A stretch of 64,000 nucleotides of DNA. Origin: Bacteroidota bacterium. Its GTDB lineage: Bacteria; Bacteroidota; Bacteroidia; Flavobacteriales; Flavobacteriaceae. Made by a program: the position numbers and the translations under genes. Below, piece by piece: positions 6,735-15,482 of the stretch; positions within the stretch are counted from its first letter, which is position 1, and every line of letters begins with the position of its first letter. A model generated the notes under the pieces. That model did no database searches. It was not told the DNA's origin and was given only the letters and a program-made list of their open reading frames with translations. Location of the stretch: assembly GCA_020161455.1 (NCBI GenBank), contig JAIUNZ010000010.1, positions 51,955-115,954 on the forward strand, written 5' to 3'.

Positions 6735-9281
6735 TTAGAACGGATAATTTATCCCAATATTTAATACTGATTTATCGAATCGAATGTCTTTAAACCATTT
6801 TTCATTTTCGGGATTTGCAGGATTATACGTTTTAAATCCAAAGTCAGTTCTTAATACAAAGAAGTTAAAATCGTATCGCAATCCGAAACCAGTTCCAACC
6901 GCAATATCTTTTAAGGAGTTTACACCACTAAAAACGGATTTTTCATTTGAAATATTGTCTAAAACGTTCCATATATTACCTGCATCTACAAAAACAGCAC
7001 TGTATAAGTTTCCAAATACATTAAATCTGAATTCGCTACTAAGTGTTAGTTTCATATTGGCTTCGTTAAAATCCAAAATACTTTCACTTGAACCAGGTCC
7101 AAGACTGTAAGATTGCCAAGCTCGAATATCATTAGATCCTCCACCAAAATAACTTCTTGAAAATGGAATGCTATTTGAGTTTCCATAAGGAATGGCTATA
7201 CCAAAAAATCCTTTGACAGCAAAAACTTGTTTGCTTGATAAACCCCAATGGCGAATGTATTCTAGTTCTGATTTTATATATTGAGAATATTCAACTTCAA
7301 AAAATGTGTTGGCACCTGATTGGCTTTTTAATTGTTTGGAAATTCTTGAAAATAAAGACAATAAATTTCCTGCACTTTCAAATTTTGTTTTAAAGGCATA
7401 AAAATTATTATCAAATATATCCTTTTTTGATGTTTTAGAGTAAGTAATATTTGAAGAAAAAATCAAATTATTTTCAGTAAGTCTTACTCTTCTTTCTAAT
7501 ATACTTAAAACAGATTTTAAGTCAACGGTAGAGAGATTAAGACTTGGGTCTGTAAAAGCAGCAACTAAAAAACCACTTGTTCCGTCATCAATTTTTAAAT
7601 TTCCATTAGCATCTAAGAAATCTGTACTTACAGGATAATTTTGTGCAATATCATTTAGTGCGTTATAGGAAGAAGTATAAATATTAAAGTAATTTGTTGG
7701 ATTTAAGTTTTTTACAAATTGAATATTTATCAAGTCAAATTTAAAACTTACGTTTCTTTTTGGCGTCCAATTGTATGTAAATGAGCTTGTAAAATTTTGT
7801 TTATCTAAACCAACATTTCTTTGCTTCGCATATCCAACACTCAAAGTAGTATATGGAATCATTCTTTTGGGTATTATCTTTTCCGTTTTAAATGGTAAAA
7901 TCAATTTTGGGAAGTTTAATTTGGCATCAATCCCAATTTCAGATATATTGAAGAAATTATCATTAGGATTCGCTAAATCTCTTGAGGAACCAATATTTCC
8001 TCTAAAGCCTAAATCAAATGTTTCGGTACCATTAAAAACATTTCGAATACTTAAAAATGTAGTTCCTGAAATACCAAAATCTTGAATATTTGAATGTGTA
8101 AAATCGGTTGAAAAACCAAAAGTATATTTTTTTCTAGGAGTTAAATAAATGTTGGCAATTAGTCCGTTTTGATCATTTTTATCTTCAACATATTGTATTA
8201 ATGGATAATTAAAAACTTTCAAATTTGTTAAATATCGAGAAGTTATAGCCGTTTTAAAGTCTGAAAAATAGTTGTCTTTAGCAATAAAAACACCATTTGT
8301 TATTGATTTTAATCTGTATTTCAATTTGTTAACACTGTATATATTGAAATTTTTATAAACAGCACTATCTGTTATTTTTGCATTTGGATTTGCCGTACTA
8401 TGATCGGTAAAAATATTGACTCTATTAATTTTATATAATTTAAAAGGGGAAATCACGGTAGAATCATTTACTCTTGAAACTTCATCGTCAATTAAAATAG
8501 TAATTTTTGGTTTGTGTCCTCTTTTTATAGTATCAATTTCATAATTGATATAGTTTTGTTGAAATTTGAAAGCACCATTATTTCTAAAATCTTCTGTAAT
8601 TCTATTGCGTTCGTTTTCAAAATTGTTTCTATTGAATTGATCTCCAACTTTAATATAGCTATTGTTTTTCTTTTCTTGATAGATAGAATCCAAAACTTTG
8701 GTAGTAATTATTGTTGCTATTGAATCAATAATATATGGCTTTCCTTTAGTTACACTATAGTTCAATTTTGCTTTTTTGGCAGCAATCGTGTCAATAGTAA
8801 ACTTTGCTTTTGCATCAAAATAACCAATATTTGAATAATACAATCGTAATCTTCGCAATGATTTTTTAGTACTAGCCGTATCAAGAATGACTGGTGCTTC
8901 GCCTGTTTTCATCAAAAAATTATGAATACCAGAGTACCAAAAGGATTCTCCCAAGCGTTTTACTTGTTTTCTGGAAAGCCATTTTGATTTTCGATAATAC
9001 TTTTTTGGATTGTTAATAAATTTTGCTCTATAAATAGAATCCGTTTTTTGCTTGGCTAAATTGTATATATTTAAGCGTAATTTGTATCCAAGAATAGAGC
9101 TGTTTTGTTTTTGATACAATTGATTAAAAACTTCTTCCGATTTTTCTTTTTGCTCATCAACCTCAATCGTATTATTTACAAGGAGTTTTTTTCCATCGGG
9201 AACTCTTTTTGTTGTATTACAACTGAAAAGGAATAATCCTGATAGAATAATAAATACTATTTTTGTGCAGTTAAATTTCAA
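6735..9281 (-). CDS. tamL: TamL-type outer membrane assembly lipoprotein (BamA/Omp85 family)
   Basis: Encodes 848 residues from a TTG start. The signal peptide ends in a lipobox (LSGLFLFSC, Cys at about residue 21), so this Omp85-family protein is a lipoprotein. That feature defines TamL, the Bacteroidota counterpart of TamA. POTRA-like repeats occupy about residues 25-360, and a surface-antigen (D15) barrel fills the C-terminal half, ending with the barrel motif LNIGINYPF. It probably acts with TamB in outer membrane protein or lipid assembly. No ATG precedes the lipobox; TTG at 9281 (MKFNCTKIVF) fits better than TTG at 9290. It diverges from the methyltransferase gene across only 34 bases. 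Confidence 0.87.
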   Translation of the reverse strand: MKFNCTKIVFIILSGLFLFSCNTTKRVPDGKKLLVNNTIEVDEQKEKSEEVFNQLYQKQNSSILGYKLRLNIYNLAKQKTDSIYRAKFINNPKKYYRKSKWLSRKQVKRLGESFWYSGIHNFLMKTGEAPVILDTASTKKSLRRLRLYYSNIGYFDAKAKFTIDTIAAKKAKLNYSVTKGKPYIIDSIATIITTKVLDSIYQEKKNNSYIKVGDQFNRNNFENERNRITEDFRNNGAFKFQQNYINYEIDTIKRGHKPKITILIDDEVSRVNDSTVISPFKLYKINRVNIFTDHSTANPNAKITDSAVYKNFNIYSVNKLKYRLKSITNGVFIAKDNYFSDFKTAITSRYLTNLKVFNYPLIQYVEDKNDQNGLIANIYLTPRKKYTFGFSTDFTHSNIQDFGISGTTFLSIRNVFNGTETFDLGFRGNIGSSRDLANPNDNFFNISEIGIDAKLNFPKLILPFKTEKIIPKRMIPYTTLSVGYAKQRNVGLDKQNFTSSFTYNWTPKRNVSFKFDLINIQFVKNLNPTNYFNIYTSSYNALNDIAQNYPVSTDFLDANGNLKIDDGTSGFLVAAFTDPSLNLSTVDLKSVLSILERRVRLTENNLIFSSNITYSKTSKKDIFDNNFYAFKTKFESAGNLLSLFSRISKQLKSQSGANTFFEVEYSQYIKSELEYIRHWGLSSKQVFAVKGFFGIAIPYGNSNSIPFSRSYFGGGSNDIRAWQSYSLGPGSSESILDFNEANMKLTLSSEFRFNVFGNLYSAVFVDAGNIWNVLDNISNEKSVFSGVNSLKDIAVGTGFGLRYDFNFFVLRTDFGFKTYNPANPENEKWFKDIRFDKSVLNIGINYPF

Positions 9282-9299
9282 AGGAAGCAATTATAAATT

Positions 9300-9307
9300 C
9301 AAAAATA
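9300..9307 (-). promoter_or_regulatory. -7 promoter element for tamL
   Basis: The minus strand reads TATTTTTG (TAnnTTTG). Transcription would begin only 10-15 bases before the TTG start at 9281, giving a very short leader and supporting that start over the one at 9290. Confidence 0.45.
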
Positions 9308-9315
9308 CATTTTTT

Positions 9316-10044
9316 ATGGTTAGTAAAAACCAAATAAAATTGATAAATAGTCTTCAGCAAAAAAAATATCGAATTGAACACCAGCTTTTCATTGCAGAAG
9401 GTGTAAAAGTAATTCAAGAATTGCTACAATCAAATAGTGTATTAGAACATTTATTTGCTACAAATGACTCTTTTTCTACTTTTAAAGTTCAAGCAAAAAC
9501 AGAAATTACTACTCAAGAAATGAAGAAAATTTCGGGACTTTCTTCGCCAAGTTCTTGTTTGGCTTTATTTCGAATTCCAAAACCAACGAATATCAATCCT
9601 ATGGGCTTAATTGTGGCTTTAGACGCCATTCGTGATCCTGGTAATTTAGGCACCATTGTGCGTCTTTGTGATTGGTTTGGTGTTACTCAAATCGTTTGTT
9701 CAAATTCAACTGTTGATTTGTATAATCCCAAAGTAGTACAAGCTACTATGGGTTCAATAGCAAGGGTAAATGTAAATTATTTGGATTTAAAGACCTTTAT
9801 TATCGAAAGTAATTTGCCTGTTTTTGGTACTTTTATGGATGGAGCAACTATTTATAACGAAAAGTTACCCAAAGATGGAATCATTGTTTTTGGTAACGAA
9901 GCCAATGGAATCTCCTTAGAAATTGAAAAAAATGTTAAAAATAAAATAGCTATTCCCCAATTTGGAAGTATTCAAAAAACAGAAAGTTTAAATGTGGCAA
10001 CAGCAATGGCAATTGTGTTGAGTGAATTCAGAAGAAATGATTAA
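9316..10044 (+). CDS. TrmH/SpoU-family RNA 2'-O-methyltransferase
   Basis: Encodes 242 residues from the ATG at 9316 (MVSKNQIKLINSLQQKKYR). The N-terminus is a SpoU substrate-binding domain (about residues 1-85). The C-terminal SPOUT knot carries the three family motifs: ALDAIRDPGNLGTIVR, FGNEANGIS and IPQFGSIQKTESLNVATAMAIVL. It transfers a methyl group from SAM to ribose 2'-OH in rRNA or tRNA; the target base cannot be told. An in-frame upstream ATG at 9265 would overlap tamL and add 17 atypical residues, so it was not chosen. It overlaps the end of porT by four bases in convergent orientation. Confidence 0.9.
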   Translation: MVSKNQIKLINSLQQKKYRIEHQLFIAEGVKVIQELLQSNSVLEHLFATNDSFSTFKVQAKTEITTQEMKKISGLSSPSSCLALFRIPKPTNINPMGLIVALDAIRDPGNLGTIVRLCDWFGVTQIVCSNSTVDLYNPKVVQATMGSIARVNVNYLDLKTFIIESNLPVFGTFMDGATIYNEKLPKDGIIVFGNEANGISLEIEKNVKNKIAIPQFGSIQKTESLNVATAMAIVLSEFRRND

Positions 10045-10745
10045 TGAAATGTAAAATTGATTAATATTGCTCTGGTTTTCATCGATTGAATATTTCCTGT
10101 CCAAGGAGAATTTGGGTCATTATCTCGAATTAATTCATCATTAAGACCAAAAACACCCCGAATTGAAGGCGAAAATTTAAAATATTCAAAATATAAATCA
10201 ACCCCAAAACCAAGTTCGTAGTTTTGTGTCCACGATTTTACTCTAAATCTTTGCTGAAGGTTATCATCATCAGATTTTGAATTACTTGACAAATTCAAAG
10301 TAGCAGAAACTCCACCTACTAAGTATGGACGAATGTTTCCTGTTCTTAGGGAAGAGAATTTTAGCAACAAAGGAAAGTTGATGTAAGTTGCTTTTACTTC
10401 TCGAAGACCATCTCTATCGTTGGTAAATTGAGAATATGTTATTGTTCTTGAGGCATAATATAGTCCTGGCTCAAATCGTAAGCTCACATATTCGTGCAAA
10501 CGCAAATCGCCAACTAAACCCACATTAAAGCCTGTTTGCCCTTTTATGTCAATATTATTTTGTTCTACTTTGTAATCTGTTTTAAAATCAAAACTGCTAA
10601 ATCCAAGAAAATATCCCCAGTAAACTCTCTGTTTGTCAAAGTTTTCTAAATTTACAATTGGATCTTTGGAAAACATACCTTTTCCAAATTGCGCATGCAA
10701 TTGAGATGTTGTAGAGATAAGAATTAAAAAAAATAATTTTTTCAT
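10041..10745 (-). CDS. porT: PorT-family outer membrane beta-barrel protein
   Basis: Encodes 234 residues from MKKLFFLILISTTSQLHAQ, a signal peptide; an ATG five codons upstream is less likely. The mature protein shows alternating amphipathic strands of a small outer membrane barrel (VGLVGDLRLHEYVSLRFEPGLYYASR, FPLLLKFSSL and similar) ending in an aromatic-rich strand (AILINFTFH). This fits the PorT family, required for type IX secretion in Porphyromonas (SprT in Flavobacterium). Its position next to menG and a SpoU methyltransferase matches my recollection of the flavobacterial porT locus. Family assignment is good; a direct T9SS role is inferred. Confidence 0.82.
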   Translation of the reverse strand: MKKLFFLILISTTSQLHAQFGKGMFSKDPIVNLENFDKQRVYWGYFLGFSSFDFKTDYKVEQNNIDIKGQTGFNVGLVGDLRLHEYVSLRFEPGLYYASRTITYSQFTNDRDGLREVKATYINFPLLLKFSSLRTGNIRPYLVGGVSATLNLSSNSKSDDDNLQQRFRVKSWTQNYELGFGVDLYFEYFKFSPSIRGVFGLNDELIRDNDPNSPWTGNIQSMKTRAILINFTFH

Positions 10746-10768
10746 TAGTAGGCTTTGCAAAGTTTTAA

Positions 10769-11500
10769 TTATTTTTTTGTTGCTGTATAAATTGTTGCAA
10801 CACCAAATGTTTGTGGTAACGCTTTACATTCTATAAACGAAACTTTGCGTAAAATATTGTTTAATTTTTCACCAAAAGGAAAATTTGCGGCAGAAGTTGA
10901 CAAATAACTGTAAGCGGATTTGTCTTTAGAAAAGATTTTCCCAATAATTGGCAATATCATTTTTGAGTAAAAATAGTAGCCTTGTTTGAAAGGAAATTTG
11001 GTTGGCACCGAAGTTTCAAGAATTACAAAAATTCCATTGGGCTTCAAAACACGATAAATTTCGGCTAAACCTTTTTCTAATGTTTCAAAATTTCGGATTC
11101 CAAAGGAAACCGTAATCGCATCGAAAGTATTGTCTTCAAAAGGGATATTCTCGCTATCAGCTTGAATCATCTCTATTTTATTGGAAAGATTTTTTTGATT
11201 GATTTTTTGTTTGCCAATTTCGAGCATTCCTGCTGAGAGGTCTAAACCAACGATTTTTTCAGCTGTAGAATCTGCCATCATAATGACCAAATCTCCTGTT
11301 CCGGTAGCAATGTCTAAAATAGTTTTTGGATTTTTATCTGCTACTAATTGTACTACTTTTTTTCTCCATTTTACATCGATTCCTAAAGAAATAACACGAT
11401 TTAATTCATCGTAATTCCCCGAAATATTATCAAACATTTGAGTAACTTGTTCTTTTTTTCCTAAATCAGAATCTTTATAAGGTGTTATCTGCTTTGACAT
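10769..11500 (-). CDS. menG: Demethylmenaquinone methyltransferase (UbiE/MenG)
   Basis: Encodes 243 residues of the class I SAM-dependent UbiE/COQ5 family. The SAM-binding loop is [16 protein letters not shown] (about residues 60-75), and the C-terminal ubiE signature region includes [15 protein letters not shown]. It performs the last step of menaquinone synthesis, C-methylation of demethylmenaquinone. Bacteroidota use menaquinone, so menG is a better symbol than ubiE. A TATATTTG promoter element lies 15-22 bases before the start, and porT follows 23 bases after the stop, so both may be in one transcript. Confidence 0.95.
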   Translation of the reverse strand: MSKQITPYKDSDLGKKEQVTQMFDNISGNYDELNRVISLGIDVKWRKKVVQLVADKNPKTILDIATGTGDLVIMMADSTAEKIVGLDLSAGMLEIGKQKINQKNLSNKIEMIQADSENIPFEDNTFDAITVSFGIRNFETLEKGLAEIYRVLKPNGIFVILETSVPTKFPFKQGYYFYSKMILPIIGKIFSKDKSAYSYLSTSAANFPFGEKLNNILRKVSFIECKALPQTFGVATIYTATKK

Positions 11501-11514
11501 TGTGTAATTTTATG

Positions 11515-11522
11515 CAAATATA
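11515..11522 (-). promoter_or_regulatory. -7 promoter element for menG
   Basis: The minus strand reads TATATTTG, an exact TAnnTTTG match 15 bases before the menG ATG. No -33 TTG is visible at 17-20 bases spacing. Confidence 0.5.
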
Positions 11523-11550
11523 AAGTATATTATTTACAAATTTTTATATT

Positions 11551-12039
11551 CTATTCGGTCTTTCTGCTATAGGTTAAAAAGGTAAAATCAAAGTTATGCT
11601 TGTTGTCTTTTGGATGAAATTCTTCAAATTCTAATTGCCATAAATCCATATTCAGTTTTGGGAAATACGTATCTGCTTCAAAAGTATGATGCACACGAGT
11701 CAGTTCAAGTTTGTCTGCTAAATTTATAGATTGATTATAGATTTCACCACCGCCAATTATATAAATAGCTTCATCGATTGGACATGCAGCAATTCCATCT
11801 TTAATAGAGTTAACAATGATGCAATCTTTTGGCGCATAATTTTTTTGTCGGGTGACAATCACATGTGTTCTATTTGGTAGTGGTTTTGGAAAACTTTCAA
11901 ATGTTTTTCTTCCCATTATAATAAAGTGACCCGAAGTTATCGCTTTAAATCTTTTAAAATCATCTGGCAAATGCCAAATCAATTGGTTATCTTTTCCTAA
12001 CTCGTTGTTTTCGCCAATGGCTGCAATAAGTGTAATCAT
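11551..12039 (-). CDS. folA: Dihydrofolate reductase
   Basis: Encodes 162 residues, the usual length. The enzyme reduces dihydrofolate to tetrahydrofolate with NADPH. The N-terminal block ITLIAAIGENNELGKDNQL, LIWHLPDDFKRFK (substrate-binding Asp) and FIIMGRKTFES (NADPH-binding) are diagnostic, as is YIIGGGEIYNQ. Its start overlaps the end of the 2TM-domain gene by four bases (ATGA), implying translational coupling. thyA, whose reaction produces dihydrofolate, lies about 2 kb away on the same strand. Confidence 0.97.
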   Translation of the reverse strand: MITLIAAIGENNELGKDNQLIWHLPDDFKRFKAITSGHFIIMGRKTFESFPKPLPNRTHVIVTRQKNYAPKDCIIVNSIKDGIAACPIDEAIYIIGGGEIYNQSINLADKLELTRVHHTFEADTYFPKLNMDLWQLEFEEFHPKDNKHNFDFTFLTYSRKTE

Positions 12040-12374
12040 TCGTTTGTTGTTGCTTTTTTTTCTAAATCTGCATTTAGTTTTTCAATTTTCTTGGTTTGCA
12101 ATTGAATCAATTTATCAATTTGAGTGCGTTCCCAATTTTTATTCATAAAAGCATCGGTAATGAAAACTTTAATTATATGAAGCACAAAAATAAAACCCCA
12201 AATTGTAACTGCCCAAATCCACCACTTTGTTTCGGGATAAAACCCTAATAGATTGTTGGCAACAATTAAAAAAATACTTCCTAAAATAAATAATACGAAA
12301 TGAAAATACAAACGTTTTTTTTGTTTGATGCGATTTCTTGCATATTCATAAAGTTCGTGTTGATCTTTTTCCAT
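12036..12374 (-). CDS. 2TM domain-containing membrane protein
   Basis: Encodes 112 residues with two transmembrane helices (about residues 23-43 and 52-72: FHFVLFILGSIFLIVANNLL and WIWAVTIWGFIFVLHIIKVF), followed by a charged C-terminal helix likely to be a coiled coil. The opening YEYARNRIKQKKRLYFH and overall layout match the 2TM family (PF13239), common in Bacteroidota and sometimes fused to histidine kinases. Function unknown. It shares a four-base overlap with folA downstream. A perfect 18-bp palindrome lies 72 bases upstream of its start. Confidence 0.83.
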   Translation of the reverse strand: MEKDQHELYEYARNRIKQKKRLYFHFVLFILGSIFLIVANNLLGFYPETKWWIWAVTIWGFIFVLHIIKVFITDAFMNKNWERTQIDKLIQLQTKKIEKLNADLEKKATTNE

Positions 12375-12445
12375 AAGACGATTTTTGAGGTTTAAAGATA
12401 GTTTTTTTTTCGAAAATTTAAAATAGTCTAATTAATAAATCGCAG

Positions 12446-12463
12446 TAAGAAAACGTTTTCTTA
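12446..12463. promoter_or_regulatory. Perfect 18-bp palindrome, candidate LacI-type operator
   Basis: TAAGAAAACGTTTTCTTA is fully self-complementary, with a central CG. AAAACGTTTT cores are typical of operators bound by LacI/GalR-family repressors. It lies between two divergent genes, 72 bases from the 2TM gene start and 150 bases from the CBM48 gene start. No T-run follows it, so a terminator is less likely. The regulator is not in the window. Confidence 0.5.
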
Positions 12464-12612
12464 ATTAAGGATGTAGAATTTTAATGCGTAAAAATTAACA
12501 TATCACTTTAAAAATGGCTTAGTTTTTAGTAATTCCCTAAAAATGAAACGGAATGTAAAAGGTATTAAAAAAAGCTTTTACTTTGCATCAGTAATCTATA
12601 AATGAATTAGTT

Positions 12613-12909
12613 ATGGCTATCAAAAAACAATTTATAAAATCAAAACCTGTTTGCAAAGTTACCTTTTCTATCGAAGCTAAAGAGGCAAATACTGCTGCTG
12701 TAGTTGGAGACTTTAATAACTGGAACCCGTCAGAAGGTGAATTGTCGAAATTAAAAAACGGTACTTTCAAAGGTCTTTTTGAAGTTCCTAAAGCTGCTTC
12801 TTATGAATATAAGTATGTCGTTGATGGAACTTATGTAAATGATCCTGAAGCAGATGGTTATGTATATAACGATTTTGCGGGTGCTGAAAACAGTGTGGTT
12901 ACTGTATAG
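12613..12909 (+). CDS. Small CBM48 (AMPK-type glycogen-binding) protein
   Basis: Encodes 98 residues consisting of one isoamylase-N/AMPK glycogen-binding beta-sandwich (CBM48). The hallmark VVGDFNNWNPSEG lies at about residues 35-47 with YEYKYVVDGTYVNDPEAD following, as in branching enzymes and AMPK beta. No catalytic domain is attached and there is no signal peptide, so a cytoplasmic alpha-glucan-binding or regulatory protein is inferred. It has its own terminator and a long 5' region carrying an operator-like palindrome. A near-consensus -7 sequence (TTACTTTG) lies 27-34 bases upstream. Confidence 0.87.
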   Translation: MAIKKQFIKSKPVCKVTFSIEAKEANTAAVVGDFNNWNPSEGELSKLKNGTFKGLFEVPKAASYEYKYVVDGTYVNDPEADGYVYNDFAGAENSVVTV

Positions 12910-12925
12910 TTTTATTGGTTTTTGT

Positions 12926-12965
12926 AAAAAATCCGTCTCGTTTTAGTACTTGACGGATTTTTTTA
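12926..12965. terminator. Terminator after the CBM48 gene
   Basis: The stem AAAAAATCCGTC/GACGGATTTTTT (12926-12937 with 12952-12963) has a 14-base loop and flanking A/T runs on both sides. It lies between the CBM48 gene and the convergent GH114-like gene and could serve both. Confidence 0.8.
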
Positions 12966-12975
12966 TATCTAAAAA

Positions 12976-13929
12976 TTAATCATTATATAAAAAATAGTAC
13001 GCTTCTACATTATCAAGATATACTCCATCAAAACCTGTATCAACTATTTTTTTAGCATATGAATTATCGTTGCCATAAATAATGTCTTGCCATTCACTAT
13101 TCCAATATTCTACCCAAATTTCTTGGTCATAATCTTTATAGGGTTTTTTGAGCCATTTCGGATTGTTAATCTTCCAATCTCTTCTCCAATAAGTTCTATA
13201 TTTTTCGGCAGCACCAATATTCATATAACCAACTACCAATCTTTTACCCCCATTTTTTTTAATTTTTAATTTCTCTATTTCCTCTTTGTTAAATTGGACG
13301 CCATTGTGGTATAAATCGATAAAAATCAAATCATAATTGGTGTTTTTTAAGGCTGTTATAAATGCTGATTTGCTATAATAATTACTGTTATTGATTATAT
13401 AAAGAAAATTTTTTATGTCACTTAATTTTTCAACATTATTTTTATTTTCATTATGAACTTTCGTCGGAATTAAAGTATAATGATAATTCTCTTCCGTTCT
13501 TGTAAAGCATAAAAAGCCAGATTTCTCATTGCGCTCATAAGAATCTTTTACCAAAGCTGTATCTTTCACAAATTCTGAAACTATAATTGTTTCAGATTCT
13601 TTGATTTTAGACAATAAATCTATCCTGTATGTATCGGGTTTTAATTCACCATTATAAAATAATTCTTCAATTCCAAAACCATCAATAGCCTCTAAAAATT
13701 TTTGGTCTAATTTTTTATCCGTTTTTCCATTTTCAAAAGCTAATTCTGCACCATTTTGTGGAATGATGATAAAATTTGGGTTAATTTTTCGAGTATAATC
13801 TGAAATGTTAATAATGAAATCTTGCATTTTTTCAGCAGGATTTTTTTTGGGTTTTGTATTCAAATAACATCCAACAGAAACACTTATTGAAGAAAAAAGG
13901 AGTAATAATATTGTTTTTTTCAAAATCAT
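12976..13929 (-). CDS. GH114/TM1410-like putative glycosidase lipoprotein
   Basis: Encodes 317 residues with an N-terminal lipoprotein signal (LLLLFSSISVSVGC, Cys at about residue 21). Motifs across the chain, DLIFIDLYHNGVQF, GKRLVVGYMNIGAAEKYR, WVEYWNSEWQDI and GFDGVYLDNVEAY, fit the TIM-barrel family of TM1410-like/GH114 endo-alpha-1,4-polygalactosaminidases. Acidic residues in VGYMNIGAAE and GVYLDNVE are probable active-site positions. It probably acts in the periplasm or at the cell surface on a polysaccharide, but the substrate is unproven. It follows thyA by four bases, which suggests co-transcription without an obvious functional link. Confidence 0.75.
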   Translation of the reverse strand: MILKKTILLLLFSSISVSVGCYLNTKPKKNPAEKMQDFIINISDYTRKINPNFIIIPQNGAELAFENGKTDKKLDQKFLEAIDGFGIEELFYNGELKPDTYRIDLLSKIKESETIIVSEFVKDTALVKDSYERNEKSGFLCFTRTEENYHYTLIPTKVHNENKNNVEKLSDIKNFLYIINNSNYYSKSAFITALKNTNYDLIFIDLYHNGVQFNKEEIEKLKIKKNGGKRLVVGYMNIGAAEKYRTYWRRDWKINNPKWLKKPYKDYDQEIWVEYWNSEWQDIIYGNDNSYAKKIVDTGFDGVYLDNVEAYYFLYND

Positions 13930-13933
13930 CTTT

Positions 13934-14758
13934 TTATATTGCTACTACACCTTTAATATGCGGATGTGGATTATAATCAACCAATGTAAAATCTTCAAAA
14001 GTAAAGTCGAAAATATTTTTTACTTCCGGATTTAATATCATTTTTGGTAACGGTAGAATAGGTCTTGAAAGTTGCAATTCTACTTGCTCAAAATGATTGT
14101 TATAAATATGTGCATCTCCAAAAGTGTGGATGAAATCGCCGACTTGCAAATTACAAACTTGAGCAATCATCATAGTTAATAAGGCATATGAGGCTATATT
14201 AAACGGAACACCAAGGAAAATGTCAGCACTACGTTGGTATAATTGACATGATAGTTTTCCGTTGGCAACGTAAAACTGAAAAAAGGCATGACAAGGTGGC
14301 AAAGCTGCTTTTCCGTTGGCTACATTTTCTGAAAATGTTTTTGACGTGTCAGGCATTACCGAAGGATTCCAGGCGGATACTAACATTCTTCTGCTGTTTG
14401 GATTGTTCTTTAGGGTTTCTATTAATTCGGTTATTTGATCAATCTCTTCACTATTCCAATTGCGCCACTGATGACCATAAACTGGTCCCAAATCGCCATT
14501 TTCATCAGCCCATTCATCCCAAATTTTTACTCCATTTTCTTTTAGGTAACTGATATTTGTATCGCCTTTTAAAAACCAAAGTAACTCATAAACTATTGAT
14601 TTTAAGTGCAGCTTTTTGGTAGTTACCATTGGAAAGCCTTCATTTAAATCAAAACGCATTTGATAACCAAAAACACTTTTTGTTCCTGTTCCCGTTCTAT
14701 CTCCTTTTTGACAACCGTTTTCTAAAACATGTTGCATTAAATCGTGGTACTGTTTCAT
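13934..14758 (-). CDS. thyA: Thymidylate synthase
   Basis: Encodes 274 residues, slightly longer than E. coli ThyA (264). It methylates dUMP to dTMP using methylene-tetrahydrofolate. The catalytic Cys156 is in [10 protein letters not shown], the phosphate-binding SRR at residues 122-124, and the folate/dUMP-binding stretch [18 protein letters not shown] is intact. The insertion relative to E. coli lies around residues 135-150, before the catalytic Cys. The start is followed closely by the expected [12 protein letters not shown]. Repeats of the form CTTTAAAC lie just upstream of the ATG. Confidence 0.97.
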   Translation of the reverse strand: MKQYHDLMQHVLENGCQKGDRTGTGTKSVFGYQMRFDLNEGFPMVTTKKLHLKSIVYELLWFLKGDTNISYLKENGVKIWDEWADENGDLGPVYGHQWRNWNSEEIDQITELIETLKNNPNSRRMLVSAWNPSVMPDTSKTFSENVANGKAALPPCHAFFQFYVANGKLSCQLYQRSADIFLGVPFNIASYALLTMMIAQVCNLQVGDFIHTFGDAHIYNNHFEQVELQLSRPILPLPKMILNPEVKNIFDFTFEDFTLVDYNPHPHIKGVVAI

Positions 14759-14763
14759 AAATA

Positions 14764-14792
14764 AGTTTAAGAGTTTAAAGGTTTAAAGGTTC
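14764..14792. repeat. Short tandem repeats upstream of thyA
   Basis: Degenerate octamer units (AGTTTAAG, AGTTTAAAG, GTTTAAAG) lie immediately 5' of the thyA start on the minus strand. Such low-complexity leader repeats recur in this window; the role is unknown. Confidence 0.4.
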
Positions 14793-14860
14793 ATATTCGA
14801 TAGTATTATTGAGCTAGGTTTGTCAAACTGAACATTGTTATTGCTCACTACTATCAAATA

Positions 14861-15478
14861 CTAACTTTCTCTTTTCGAAATTTCATCTCTAATTCTAGCT
14901 GCTTTTTCATAATCTTCGTCTTGAACTGCTGCTTCTAATGATGAATGCAATTCTGACAAACTCAATTTAGAATAACTTTCACTAGAATCAATATCTGTAC
15001 TATCAAGACCAAAGGTTTCAGGAGTTGATAATACGCCATCATCTTCTACTTCTGTTTCATTTGGGTTGTTTAAATAAATACCAGCTTTGTCTAAAATGTT
15101 TTTATATGTAAAAATTGGTGCTTGAAAACGCAGTGCTAATGCTATTGCATCTGAAGTTCTTGCGTCAATAATTTCTTCTATTTTATCTCTTTCACAAATG
15201 ATGCTTGAATAGAAAACACCATCAACAAGTTTGTGAATAATCACTTGTTTTACTACAATATCAAATCGGTCGGCAAAACTTTTAAATAAATCATGTGTTA
15301 ATGGTCTTGGCGGTTTTATTTCTTTTTCTAAAGCAATAGCAATAGCTTGTGCTTCAAATGCACCGATAACTATTGGAAGTTTTCGTTCTCCATCAACTTC
15401 ATTCAAAATCAATGCATAAGCCCCATTTTGGGTTTGACTATATGATATTCCTTTTATGGATAGTTTTACTAAACTCAT
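14861..15478 (-). CDS. Bifunctional nuclease family protein with UVR motif
   Basis: Encodes 205 residues. The N-terminal about 130 residues are a bifunctional nuclease (DUF151/BFN) domain (LPIVIGAFEAQAIAIALEKE, RPLTHDLFKSFADRF and ARTSDAIALALRFQAPIF). The C-terminus carries a UvrB/UvrC-type helical hairpin (LSSLHSSLEAAVQDEDYEKAAR-like, about residues 172-203). In plants and Mycobacterium BFN domains act on DNA and RNA; the bacterial role is not settled. It has no signal peptide. Heptamer repeats (ATTGTTG) lie directly upstream of the ATG. Confidence 0.88.
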   Translation of the reverse strand: MSLVKLSIKGISYSQTQNGAYALILNEVDGERKLPIVIGAFEAQAIAIALEKEIKPPRPLTHDLFKSFADRFDIVVKQVIIHKLVDGVFYSSIICERDKIEEIIDARTSDAIALALRFQAPIFTYKNILDKAGIYLNNPNETEVEDDGVLSTPETFGLDSTDIDSSESYSKLSLSELHSSLEAAVQDEDYEKAARIRDEISKRES

Positions 15479-15482
15479 TTAG

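Noticed and set aside
9265-9315. Upstream ATG for the SpoU methyltransferase
   Set aside because: It would overlap tamL and add 17 atypical residues; MVSKNQIKL at 9316 is the normal family start.
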